Source of the DNA: JBBTIS01 sp038059855
GTDB lineage: Bacteria; Elusimicrobiota; Elusimicrobia; JACQPE01
Direction: 5' to 3'
Assembly: GCA_964357255.1 (NCBI GenBank)
Contig: CAYHKQ010000034.1
Location: 1 to 25,151, forward strand
DNA length: 25,151 nucleotides
Part shown: piece by piece, positions 15,059-22,607 of the stretch
How the letters are laid out: each line of letters opens with the position of its first letter
Numbering within the stretch: the first letter of the stretch is position 1
The notes under the pieces: generated by a model
Told to the model about the DNA's origin: nothing
Seen by the model: only the letters and a program-made list of their open reading frames with translations
Database searches by the model: none
Made by a program: the position numbers and the translations under genes

Positions 15059-16453
15059 GTGAAGATTTTGCCTGAGCCTTATAAAATAAAGGTCGTCGAG
15101 CCGTTGCGGTTGATTTCAAAAGAGGCGCGCGAGAAGGCGATCGAAGAAGCCGGTTACAATACGTTCCTGCTTAACAGCCAAGACGTTTATATTGATTTAT
15201 TGACGGATTCCGGCACCAATGCCATGAGTGATTCTCAGTGGGCGGGGATCATGATCGGTGATGAGGCGTATGCCGGCAGTCGTAGTTGCGCGCGTCTATT
15301 GGACGCGATTGCCGAGGTGTACGGATATAAGTACGCGATACCGACGCATCAGGGCCGCGGCGCCGAGCATATCCTTTCCAAGTGTTTGATCAAACCGGGC
15401 GATTTTATCGCCGGCAATATGTATTTCACAACGACCCGCCTTCATCAAGAGATGGCCGGCGGAATATTTATCGACGTGATTATTGACGAGGCTTATGACC
15501 CGGCCAGCGAGCACCCCTTCAAGGGCAATGCGGATCTCGACAAACTCGAAAGGCTTGTCAAGGAGGCCGGCCCCGGCCGCATTTCTTATATTACGATTGG
15601 CGCTCCGGTCAACATGGCCGGGGGTCATCCGGTTTCGATGGAAAATTTAAGAGCCGTTTCGGAGTTCTGCCGCCCGCGCAACATCCGCGTGGTGTTGGAC
15701 GCGGCCCGGGCCGTTGAAAATTCCTATTTCATCCAACAACGCGAGAAGGGCTATGCCTTAAAGCCCGTGCGGGACATTTTGCGCGAGATGTGCGCCCTCA
15801 CGGACGCGTGCACCATGAGCGCTAAAAAGGACGCGTTTGCCAATATCGGCGGATTTTTAGCCATGAATGACGAGGCGTTTTACGAGGAAGCGAAAAATTT
15901 TTGCGTGATTTATGAGGGCCTTCATACCTACGGCGGTCTGGCCGGCCGCGACCTCGAGGCATTGGCCCTGGGCATTCGTGAATCCGTGGAGCGCGATGAG
16001 TGGGTGGCCCATCGGGTGAGCCAGGTGGCCTACCTGTGGAACCGCTTAAACGATTACGGCATTGCGCTCGTTCATCCGGCCGGCGGACACGGGGTCTTCT
16101 TGAACGCGCGGGCCTTTTTGCCTCATCTGCCGCAGGAACAATTGCCGGCCCAGGCTCTGGCGGCCCGGATTTACGCCGATTCCGGGGTCAGGGCAATGGA
16201 GCGCGGGATTGTTTCCGCGGGAAGGGATCTAAAAACCGGCCATGAGCATAAGTCCGGTCTGGAATTAGTCCGCCTGACATTGCCTCGCCGGGTGTATACT
16301 CAAACGCATTTGGATTACGTCGCAGAAAGCCTCGCGGCCACCTATCGCCGGCGTCAGGAAATTGGCGGACTTCGTTTCGCGCATGAACCGAAATACTTGA
16401 GATTTTTTCAGGCTCGTTTTGAGCCGGCCAAGGCGCCGGCTGAGGTCAAATAA
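15059..16453 (+). CDS. tpl: Tyrosine phenol-lyase (beta-tyrosinase)
   Basis: The 464-residue PLP enzyme aligns along its length with tyrosine phenol-lyase, which splits tyrosine into phenol, pyruvate and ammonia, reversibly. PLP lysine is Lys257 (CTMSAKKDAF) and the ring-binding Asp214 is present, as are Tyr71 (DEAYAGS) and Thr125 (MYFTTTRLHQE). Two features separate it from tryptophanase: Arg382 in VRAMERGIVSAGR, the arginine that reads the phenol side, and the C-terminal LRFFQARF with two phenylalanines where tryptophanase has His-Phe. The GTG start has AAGGAG at 15045-15050. A malic enzyme gene starts one base after its stop, which ties this step to pyruvate. Strong recognition; direction in the cell unknown. 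Confidence 0.92.
   Translation: MKILPEPYKIKVVEPLRLISKEAREKAIEEAGYNTFLLNSQDVYIDLLTDSGTNAMSDSQWAGIMIGDEAYAGSRSCARLLDAIAEVYGYKYAIPTHQGRGAEHILSKCLIKPGDFIAGNMYFTTTRLHQEMAGGIFIDVIIDEAYDPASEHPFKGNADLDKLERLVKEAGPGRISYITIGAPVNMAGGHPVSMENLRAVSEFCRPRNIRVVLDAARAVENSYFIQQREKGYALKPVRDILREMCALTDACTMSAKKDAFANIGGFLAMNDEAFYEEAKNFCVIYEGLHTYGGLAGRDLEALALGIRESVERDEWVAHRVSQVAYLWNRLNDYGIALVHPAGGHGVFLNARAFLPHLPQEQLPAQALAARIYADSGVRAMERGIVSAGRDLKTGHEHKSGLELVRLTLPRRVYTQTHLDYVAESLAATYRRRQEIGGLRFAHEPKYLRFFQARFEPAKAPAEVK
16442..16446 (+). promoter_or_regulatory. Ribosome binding site deciding the malic enzyme start
   Basis: GAGGT lies eight bases before ATG 16455. It supports that start over a TTG at 16419, in the same frame but buried inside the tyrosine phenol-lyase gene. 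The site is within the last codons of that gene, so the two are closely coupled. Confidence 0.6.
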
Positions 16454-16454
16454 A

Positions 16455-17921
16455 ATGAATTCAAAATCCAACGGAAAAATTTTTATCGAGCCGTCCCATA
16501 CTTTAATTGTGAGGTTGCGGCTTAAAAGGCAGGGGGGCAATCTCGCCCGCGTCATCGGTATGATCAGCAAGAGCCATGGTTTGGTGTCCGCCATGGACAT
16601 GGTGTCCGCGGCCAAGGACGTTATTGTGCGCGATTTAACCATCCGAGTTCACGACGAGGCCGCGGGCGGGCTTTTGATTAAAGATATGCGCCGGCTCAAA
16701 GGGATTGATATCGTCAATGTTTCGGATCGGGTTTTTTTGTTCCATTTGGGAGGCAAGCTCGAGATTAAATCGAGGGTTCCATTGAAAACGAGAGAAGACC
16801 TGTCCATGGCCTATACCCCGGGAGTGGCTCGTATTTGTAGCGCCATTGCCCAGCGCCCGGAGGACGCTTATGCCCTGACCATGAAGCGAAATTCCGTAGC
16901 CATTGTAACGGACGGCACCGCGATCCTCGGGCTTGGCGATCTGGGCCCGGAGGCTGCGTTGCCCGTGATGGAAGGCAAGGCCATTTTGTTCAAGCAATTC
17001 GCCAACGTGGACGCGTTCCCATTGTGTCTGGCCACTAAGGATACCGATGAGATCGTTAGAACCGTGCAGATTTTAGCCCCGGCTTTTGGGGGCGTCAATC
17101 TCGAGGACATCTCCGCTCCGCGCTGTTTTGAAATCGAGAGTCGGCTCCAGAAGCTTTTGGATATTCCCGTTTTTCACGATGACCAGCACGGCACCGCCAT
17201 TGTCGTGCTGGCGGCCCTTTTTAATTCTTTAAGGCTGGTGCAAAAGTCCGCCGCGAGATTAAAAATCGTCATGTCCGGAGCCGGCGCCGCGGGTTTGGCC
17301 GTGACCCGCATACTTTTGCGCGCCGGCGTCAAAAACATCATCGGGTTCGACCGTAGCGGCGCGGTTTTCCAGGGGCGCCAGGAGCATATGAACCCGGCCA
17401 AGACGGAGTTCGCCCGTATCACCAACCTCGATCGTTTCGAGGGGACGATCCAAAGCGCTCTGCGCGGGGCCGACGTGTTTGTCGGGCTGTCCCAGGGGAA
17501 TCTTTTTGAGGCGCGTCATTTAAAAAATATGGCGCGCGATGGAATTGTTTTTGCCCTGGCCAATCCGACTCCCGAGGTGGACCCGCAACAAGCCGCGCGC
17601 TACGTTCGCATCGTGGCCACGGGGCGTTCCGACTTTCCCAATCAAATCAACAATGCCCTTGCGTTTCCAGGCGTTTTCCGGGGGGCGCTCAATGTGCGGG
17701 CCCGGCAAATCAACGAACCGATGAAGCTTGCCGCGGCTCGGGCGCTTTCCAAGGTGGTAGGCGGCTCGGAGCTTCGGGAAGATTACATCGTCCCCTCCAT
17801 TTTTAATTCCCGCGTGGTGGCCGATGTCTCCCGCGCCGTGTCCGCGGCGGCCACGCGCACAGGCTCGGCCAGGGTCCGACAAAGCCAGGAGGCCGGCGCC
17901 GCAACGGCTCTTAACTCATGA
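16455..17921 (+). CDS. NAD(P)-dependent malic enzyme with N-terminal ACT domain
   Basis: The 488-residue enzyme converts malate to pyruvate and CO2, or the reverse. Residues about 1-85 form an ACT-like regulatory domain (LIVRLRLKRQGGNLARVIGMISK), which usually binds amino acids. The catalytic part has the tyrosine in LSMAYTPGVARIC, lysine in MEGKAILFKQFANVDAFP, metal ligands in NLEDISAPRCFEIE and FHDDQHGTA, and the dinucleotide fold MSGAGAAGLAVTRILL. I chose ATG 16455 for its ribosome site. It lies between a tyrosine phenol-lyase gene and a PLP lyase gene, so pyruvate supply or use by them is plausible, with possible amino-acid feedback through the ACT domain. Confidence 0.9.
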   Translation: MNSKSNGKIFIEPSHTLIVRLRLKRQGGNLARVIGMISKSHGLVSAMDMVSAAKDVIVRDLTIRVHDEAAGGLLIKDMRRLKGIDIVNVSDRVFLFHLGGKLEIKSRVPLKTREDLSMAYTPGVARICSAIAQRPEDAYALTMKRNSVAIVTDGTAILGLGDLGPEAALPVMEGKAILFKQFANVDAFPLCLATKDTDEIVRTVQILAPAFGGVNLEDISAPRCFEIESRLQKLLDIPVFHDDQHGTAIVVLAALFNSLRLVQKSAARLKIVMSGAGAAGLAVTRILLRAGVKNIIGFDRSGAVFQGRQEHMNPAKTEFARITNLDRFEGTIQSALRGADVFVGLSQGNLFEARHLKNMARDGIVFALANPTPEVDPQQAARYVRIVATGRSDFPNQINNALAFPGVFRGALNVRARQINEPMKLAAARALSKVVGGSELREDYIVPSIFNSRVVADVSRAVSAAATRTGSARVRQSQEAGAATALNS

Positions 17922-19180
17922 AACACGGGAATTCTAAGAAAAACCTTACGGCGCACCCGGAATCCCTGATGATGAGTTACGGCTATAAGCCGGAATTGTC
18001 AGAAGGGGCGCTTAAATGCCCTATTTTCCAGACCTCCACCTTTGTTTTTAAGAACGCCCGGGAGGGAAAAGCCTTTTTTCAAATCGTTTACGGTTTAAGG
18101 GTCAAGGGCCCGACCGAGGAGCTAGGACTGATTTACAGCCGCCTGAACAATCCGGATTTGGAAATTTTAGAAAATCGCTTGTGCCTGTGGGACGGGGCCG
18201 AGGACTGCGCCGTGTTTTCAAGCGGCATGTCCGCCATCAGCACGACGCTTCTTGAATTTTTGAAACCCGGAGACTGCGTGCTTTACAGCGAGCCGCTTTA
18301 CGGGGGAACGGATTATTTGTTTCGCCATGTCTTGCCCAAGTTTGGAATCAAAGCCGTTGGGTTCGCGGCCAATTCCAGCTCAGAACAGTTGCGCCGCGTC
18401 GTGGAGTCATTCAGTCATGGCGGGCGTTTGGCCGCGATTTTTTTGGAAACACCGGCCAATCCCACTAACGCGGTGGTGGATATCGAGGCCTGCGCGCGCC
18501 TTGCGCGTTCGGCTTCAACCAAAGACCGCGGCGTTTTGGTTATCGTGGACAATACTTTTTTGGGTCCCCTGTGGCAAAGACCCCTGCGCCAAGGCGCGGA
18601 TTTGATAATTTACTCGGCCACTAAATTCATCGGCGGGCACAGCGATGTCATTGCCGGGGCCTGCCTGGGCTCCAAAGTCCTGATGTCCCGGGTGCGCACG
18701 CTGAGGACTTTTTTGGGAACCATGGCCGATCCCTGGGCCGGGTGGCTTTTGCTCAGAAGCCTTGAAACCCTTAAGCTTCGCATGACCTGTCAAATGGAGA
18801 ACGCGCGCCTTGTGGCTCGTTTTCTCTCGCGGCACTCATCAGTGGAGCGCGTTTATTATATGGATTTGTTACGAAAAACCGATCCCCAGCACAAAATTTA
18901 CCGCAAGCAATGCCTGGGTCCGGGCTCGGTCATTTCTTTCGATATTAAGGGAGGCGAGCGTCAAGCCTTTCGTTTTTTAGATCGCCTGAAGCTCTTTAAG
19001 TTGGCGGTCAGCCTGGGCGGGACCGAATCTTTGTGCGAACATCCCTCGACCATGACCCACGCCGACATTGATCCCGCCAGTCAACGCCGCATGGGGATCA
19101 CGCATAAAATGGTGCGGCTGTCCATTGGCGTTGAAAATTCGCACGACCTTATCGCCGATCTTCGTCAAGCCCTGGAATAA
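17918..19180 (+). CDS. Cys/Met-metabolism PLP enzyme (cystathionine/methionine gamma-lyase family)
   Basis: The 420-residue enzyme is of the fold-type I Cys/Met metabolism family. Lys236 in YSATKFIGGHSDVIAG is the PLP lysine, Asp211 (VDNTF) holds the PLP ring, and Tyr73/Arg75 in YSRLNNP bind the phosphate. Methionine gamma-lyases have a cysteine after the LYG motif; here it reads SEPLYGGTDYLF, so the cysteine is glycine and the exact activity (gamma-lyase, beta-lyase or gamma-synthase) is open. A 20-residue insert after FKNAREGKAFF (about 50-70) matches a subgroup often labelled methionine gamma-lyase. The ATG overlaps the malic enzyme stop (ATGA), making it the last gene of the run. Confidence 0.87.
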   Translation: MKHGNSKKNLTAHPESLMMSYGYKPELSEGALKCPIFQTSTFVFKNAREGKAFFQIVYGLRVKGPTEELGLIYSRLNNPDLEILENRLCLWDGAEDCAVFSSGMSAISTTLLEFLKPGDCVLYSEPLYGGTDYLFRHVLPKFGIKAVGFAANSSSEQLRRVVESFSHGGRLAAIFLETPANPTNAVVDIEACARLARSASTKDRGVLVIVDNTFLGPLWQRPLRQGADLIIYSATKFIGGHSDVIAGACLGSKVLMSRVRTLRTFLGTMADPWAGWLLLRSLETLKLRMTCQMENARLVARFLSRHSSVERVYYMDLLRKTDPQHKIYRKQCLGPGSVISFDIKGGERQAFRFLDRLKLFKLAVSLGGTESLCEHPSTMTHADIDPASQRRMGITHKMVRLSIGVENSHDLIADLRQALE

Positions 19181-19195
19181 GGGACCGCCGGTTCC

Positions 19196-19211
19196 TGGCG
19201 AAATTGTTGCA
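19196..19211 (+). promoter_or_regulatory. Sigma-54 (-24/-12) promoter before the receiver gene
   Basis: TGGCGAAATTGTTGCA fits TGGC-N8-TTGC[A/T], with the -24 GG and -12 GC exactly 12 bases apart. Transcription should start near 19222, giving a leader of about 38 bases that contains the hairpin AGCAAT-gattt-ATTGCT at 19228-19244. The next start codon is ATG 19260. A sigma-54 factor and activator are encoded in the same window. Confidence 0.7.
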
Positions 19212-19259
19212 TTTAAAAATTTAGCTTAGCAATGATTTATTGCTTCTCTCTATGTTTTT

Positions 19260-19634
19260 ATGAATACGCAACTATTAATTGCCAGTAGTGACCCTAAATT
19301 ACGGCAAGAATTGAGCGGTTGTTTTAGCGGCCCCACGCTTTTATTCGCCGACAGAACCGAAGAGGCTGAATTGGCGCTTTTGGAAAAAAATCCAAAAGTT
19401 TTAATTTATGATTTGCAACCTGATACCGCTTTTACGGAGGATGCTCTTGAGGTTATTAGGAGAATCAGGCCCAATCTTCCGGTTATTGTGCTCGCAGGCG
19501 AGTCCCGCATCCGCCAGGGGGCCAGACTCTTAGAATTGGGAGTATTTTATCTTTTGCCAAAACCCGTATGTGCCGATACTCTCAAAACGCTCGTCAATAG
19601 CGCCCTTGAAAAAGCGAAGAAAATCAGTCTCTGA
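19260..19634 (+). CDS. Stand-alone receiver-domain protein (CheY-like, degenerate switch residue)
   Basis: The 124-residue protein is a lone response-regulator receiver with no output domain. Asp51 (VLIYDLQPD) is the likely phospho-acceptor, Asp11 is one of the acidic pocket pair, and Lys101 in LLPKP is conserved. The switch Thr/Ser is alanine here (IVLAGES, Ala79), and the second acidic partner near residue 10 is serine, so phosphorylation-driven switching may be weak or absent. No ribosome site is visible before ATG 19260. The gene follows a sigma-54 promoter and precedes the FAD enzyme gene by 60 bases, so they may be co-transcribed. Confidence 0.8.
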   Translation: MNTQLLIASSDPKLRQELSGCFSGPTLLFADRTEEAELALLEKNPKVLIYDLQPDTAFTEDALEVIRRIRPNLPVIVLAGESRIRQGARLLELGVFYLLPKPVCADTLKTLVNSALEKAKKISL

Positions 19635-19694
19635 TAATTTTCAAACTCCCGCGCCCTTGAACCCGGGCCCCTTTAACTCTTAAACTGCTGTTGC

Positions 19695-21155
19695 ATGATT
19701 GCCGCTGAAGCTATTGAGCGTGATTTAATTAAACTTTTGGGGCCTGATGCCGTCGCGGGCGACGCGGAAAGTCGGCAGACGGCTTGCAGAGATTGGTGGA
19801 ACGAGGCTTTGTGGTGGGACTCATCTCAGGCGCAAGAGCGCGCCCCTGCCTGTGTTGTGCGGCCTAAAAATGACGACGAATTGTCGAATTTTTTGGCTTG
19901 GGCCAATCGTCGCGGCCTTGGCGTGGTTGCCCGGGGGGGAGGTTCCGGCGTTTGCGGCTCGGCAGTCCCCGCGCGCCCTGAAAGCATCATCCTAGACACA
20001 GCCCGCCTTAACAGGATTCTTTCGCTAATAGAGGGCCCTGACCCCAGGGTCATTGTTCAAGCCGGAATGCTCGGAGGCGCGCTCCAAAGAGAGCTTAATC
20101 AAAAAGGCTACTCGCTCAAACACATCCCGGGTTCGCTTGAGATTTCCACGGTCGGAGGATGGATCGCGACGGGTTCATACGGGCAGTTGTCCACTCGCCA
20201 TGGAGGCATTGACGAGCAATTGGGCACGATCAGGGCGGCAAATCCCGACGGCGCGATCGCCCAGCGTTCCGCCGGCGAAATGCTCCGCAGCGAAGGATCG
20301 TTGGGCGTGATTACCGAGGCCGCGCTTAAAATTCATCCCATATCGAAGCGTCATTTTTCTTTATCCTGCGAATTTCCCGATCTCGAAACCGGATTAAGTT
20401 TCATTCGCGAGCTGATTCAAAGCGGCGCGCCCCCGTCCTTATGCCGTCTTTATGATCCTTTTGAGGCGCAATCGGCCGGCCTGGCCTATACCCGCCTGCC
20501 GTTTTTTTCATCAGAGGAAAGGCGTTTTCAGCTGAGATTTTTTTTGTTAAGGCATATCGGGCTAGTCCGCCTGTTGCGTCTGATCCCCGGCCTTTTTAGG
20601 GGCTGGCTTTGCATTATGGGTTTTGACGAGGATCAGGAAGATCACTGGAACAGGGCCCAATGTTTGATTCGAAAAGAAAAAATTCTCATTTCAGCCAAAG
20701 AAGGGCGTCTTTGGCTTGCGCAGCGTTCCCAGTGGAACGCGCCCAAGCGCGCGGCATTAACCCAGGCGGGATGCTTTGTGGATACGATAGATGTCTGGGC
20801 CGGCTGGAAGGAGATCGGGTTGATTTATGAGCGGTTTGTCCGGGATATTTCCCCTCTCGCCCTGGTGATGGGCCATGCGTCGCATTTTAATGAAAAGGGC
20901 GCCTGTTTTTTCTTTATCATGGCCGCGCAGGCATCCTCCAGCAAAGACCTTCCTCGTCTTTACCGGAGAGTCTGGCGAGACGCCATGGAGAGCGTGATTG
21001 CGGCCGGCGGGCAGATCAATCATCATCACGGCATTGGGTTGGCTAAATTGCCCTGGAAGACCCGCGCCTACCCCGAGATCTTTTTAGACCAAATGGCCGA
21101 ACGCAAACGCCGGATGGACCCCTCTGGAATCATGAACCCCGGTAAATTTATTTAG
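19695..21155 (+). CDS. FAD-linked oxidase, alkyl-DHAP-synthase-like
   Basis: The 486-residue enzyme is a VAO/GlcD-type flavoprotein. The FAD-binding part has VARGGGSGVCGSAVP (about 78-92), HIPGSLEISTVGGWIATGSYG (143-163) and GSLGVITEAALKIHP. The C-terminal half has GQINHHHGIGLAKLPW (His443-445) and MDPSGIMNPGKF. The triple histidine followed by K-x-x-W is the mark of alkyl-dihydroxyacetonephosphate synthases, which swap an acyl chain for a fatty alcohol to make the ether bond of ether lipids. Other members are lactate or glycolate dehydrogenase-like, so the reaction is inferred. No ribosome site is visible before ATG 19695, so translation may depend on the receiver gene. Confidence 0.75.
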   Translation: MIAAEAIERDLIKLLGPDAVAGDAESRQTACRDWWNEALWWDSSQAQERAPACVVRPKNDDELSNFLAWANRRGLGVVARGGGSGVCGSAVPARPESIILDTARLNRILSLIEGPDPRVIVQAGMLGGALQRELNQKGYSLKHIPGSLEISTVGGWIATGSYGQLSTRHGGIDEQLGTIRAANPDGAIAQRSAGEMLRSEGSLGVITEAALKIHPISKRHFSLSCEFPDLETGLSFIRELIQSGAPPSLCRLYDPFEAQSAGLAYTRLPFFSSEERRFQLRFFLLRHIGLVRLLRLIPGLFRGWLCIMGFDEDQEDHWNRAQCLIRKEKILISAKEGRLWLAQRSQWNAPKRAALTQAGCFVDTIDVWAGWKEIGLIYERFVRDISPLALVMGHASHFNEKGACFFFIMAAQASSSKDLPRLYRRVWRDAMESVIAAGGQINHHHGIGLAKLPWKTRAYPEIFLDQMAERKRRMDPSGIMNPGKFI

Positions 21156-21192
21156 AATTAGCAACTATTCAGCCGCGGCGTTTCTTTTGCTG

Positions 21193-21247
21193 TCAATCCC
21201 GCGAAAGCGGGGGTCCAGGCCTGGACCCCCGCCTTCGCGGGGGCGAC
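21193..21247. repeat. Palindromic repeat upstream of the porin gene
   Basis: Two 21-base arms, 21198-21218 and 21221-21241, pair at 20 of 21 positions around a 2-base loop, starting CCCGCGAA and ending TTCGCGGG. The core GGTCCAGGCCTGGACC is a perfect palindrome. The form (GTCA-[palindrome]-GACG) is that of dispersed REP/MITE-like repeats, and a diverged copy lies just after the porin gene. It may also end transcription from the FAD enzyme gene, although no T-run follows. Confidence 0.8.
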
Positions 21248-21280
21248 GGACCTGAACGGTTGCTAGAATTATTGAATATA

Positions 21281-21288
21281 GGAGGAAA
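21281..21288 (+). promoter_or_regulatory. Strong ribosome binding site deciding the porin start
   Basis: GGAGGAAA lies just before ATG 21290. It supports that start over an in-frame TTG at 21260, which would add ten residues ahead of a normal signal peptide. Confidence 0.7.
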
Positions 21289-21289
21289 G

Positions 21290-22318
21290 ATGAGAAACGT
21301 GTTCAGCAAAAAATCAAAAGCAGGGATTGTTTTGGGCTTCTTGACGGCACTGGCGTTAGATCATCAATCGTGGGCCGCGGAGGTGAAACTCTCCGGTTTG
21401 ATCTTTGGGCAGTACGGCCAATATTTGAGCCGGTACGACTCCGCGGGCGCCGAGGTTAAGAACAGAGGCGATTTCACAATCACCCGTATTTACATGACAG
21501 GGGAGGCCAAGTTCAGCGATGCGCTCAAGGGTAAAACGGTTTTGGAGGGGAACACGTCGGCGGGCAATCCCGTTTACCTTAAGAACGCTTTTATGGAGTA
21601 TGCGTTTTGCTCTATGGCCAGCGGCGTTTTTGGTTTGATCGGAACCCCGTGGAATGGCTTTGAAGAAGGCATCTGGGGCCGCCGCTTTGTCCAAAAAGTT
21701 CATGCAGATCAGGAGGGGCTTCTTGCCTCGGTGGACAAGGGCGTGGGCTTGCTCGGCAAGCTTCCCGGGGGCTTTGGTGAATATCATGCCACCTATGTCA
21801 ATGGCGAGGGCATAACGAGCGCTGAGAAGACGGGCCTAAATGGCCGGCATAAAGACGCGATGGTCCGCGTTTCCGTGTCGCCGATGCCCGAGGGGCCGCT
21901 CTCCGGCCTGCGCGTCCATGCGTATGCTCAGAAGGGAAAAATTGCTGATGGCGATTTTCAAAAGAGGGACACTTACGTCGGCGCGGTAAGCCAAAAAACG
22001 GACCGTTACCATGCGATGGCGTCTTTTATCCAAAGTAAAAAAGGTAGCGGCGCCGTGGATGTTAAAAAGGCCGGTTTCTCCGTTCACGGGGCATTGAATT
22101 TTGACAGGGGTTTTTCAGTGTTCGGCCGCTATGATGGCTACGACCCGAACAAAGACGCGGACGACGATTCTTATAGACGTGGAACCGTGGGCGCAGATTA
22201 CAAACTCGCGGACGGCGTGCGCGTGGCAGTAAGCGATCAAATGCTCACGTATCAAACAGAAACAACGGTGATGAAAAACGAGAACCAATTGCTGTTCCAA
22301 TTTGAGGCGAAATTTTGA
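21290..22318 (+). CDS. Outer-membrane beta-barrel porin
   Basis: The 342-residue product starts with a signal peptide (MRNVFSKKSKAGIVLGFLTALAL..., likely cut near AAE at about residue 30). It then shows alternating hydrophobic and polar strands with aromatic girdles, such as LSGLIFGQYGQYLSRYDS, FTITRIYMTGEAKF and the closing ENQLLFQFEAKF. It ends in phenylalanine, as outer-membrane proteins do for BAM recognition. The spread of charged loops suggests a general or phosphate/anion-type porin; I do not recognise a closer family. It stands alone, between two related palindromic repeats, with no obvious promoter in its 134-base upstream gap. Confidence 0.8.
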   Translation: MRNVFSKKSKAGIVLGFLTALALDHQSWAAEVKLSGLIFGQYGQYLSRYDSAGAEVKNRGDFTITRIYMTGEAKFSDALKGKTVLEGNTSAGNPVYLKNAFMEYAFCSMASGVFGLIGTPWNGFEEGIWGRRFVQKVHADQEGLLASVDKGVGLLGKLPGGFGEYHATYVNGEGITSAEKTGLNGRHKDAMVRVSVSPMPEGPLSGLRVHAYAQKGKIADGDFQKRDTYVGAVSQKTDRYHAMASFIQSKKGSGAVDVKKAGFSVHGALNFDRGFSVFGRYDGYDPNKDADDDSYRRGTVGADYKLADGVRVAVSDQMLTYQTETTVMKNENQLLFQFEAKF

Positions 22319-22335
22319 GAGAGGATTGAACCGGG

Positions 22336-22470
22336 ATTCCGCAGTTGACCTCGATCCTCCCTCTGAAACCCCGGACTTTTTTGTCCCGTCATTCCGGCGG
22401 AAGCCGGAATCCAGTTTCCAAGGGGGTCTGGACCCCGGCTTTCGCCGGAGTGACGACCCAACTGCGGAAT
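22336..22470. repeat. Nested palindromic repeat downstream of the porin gene
   Basis: Inner arms 22387-22414 and 22428-22455 pair at 24 of 28 positions, starting CGTCATTCCGGC and ending GTGACG. Outer arms ATTCCGCAGTTG (22336-22347) and CAACTGCGGAAT (22459-22470) are perfect complements, which marks the ends of a small mobile-type unit. It shares the GTCCAG/CTGGAC and GTCA/GACG pattern with the repeat before the porin gene. As RNA it would form a large hairpin 18 bases after the porin stop and could act as its terminator. Confidence 0.8.
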
Positions 22471-22508
22471 TCGGGTTGAATGACATCCCGCAAGAATCGC
22501 GTTCAATT

Positions 22509-22531
22509 TCGAGCCAGAGCCGCCGGCTCGA
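22509..22531. promoter_or_regulatory. Dyad that could be an activator site or terminator hairpin
   Basis: TCGAGCC and GGCTCGA are perfect complements with 9 bases between them. The centre is about 90 bases before the sigma-54 promoter at 22608, a usual distance for an NtrC-type binding site. CTGTTTTG follows, so a weak terminator is the alternative. Confidence 0.3.
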
Positions 22532-22607
22532 CTGTTTTGTGGGGCATGAATGGGATCAAGAATTCCAACTTAGGGACCCTGTTGCCCCAAATTATTCCTT
22601 GTACGCC

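Noticed and set aside
16419..16454. Upstream TTG start for the malic enzyme
   Set aside because: It lies inside the tyrosine phenol-lyase gene and has no ribosome site; ATG 16455 has GAGGT at the right distance.
19081..19134. Inverted repeat TCAACGCC/GGCGTTGA upstream of the first sigma-54 site
   Set aside because: It lies in conserved coding sequence of the PLP lyase and the arms are 38 bases apart, so it is probably chance.
21247..21264. Sigma-54-like site before the porin gene
   Set aside because: The GG and GC are 14 bases apart instead of 12, and it has no TGGC.
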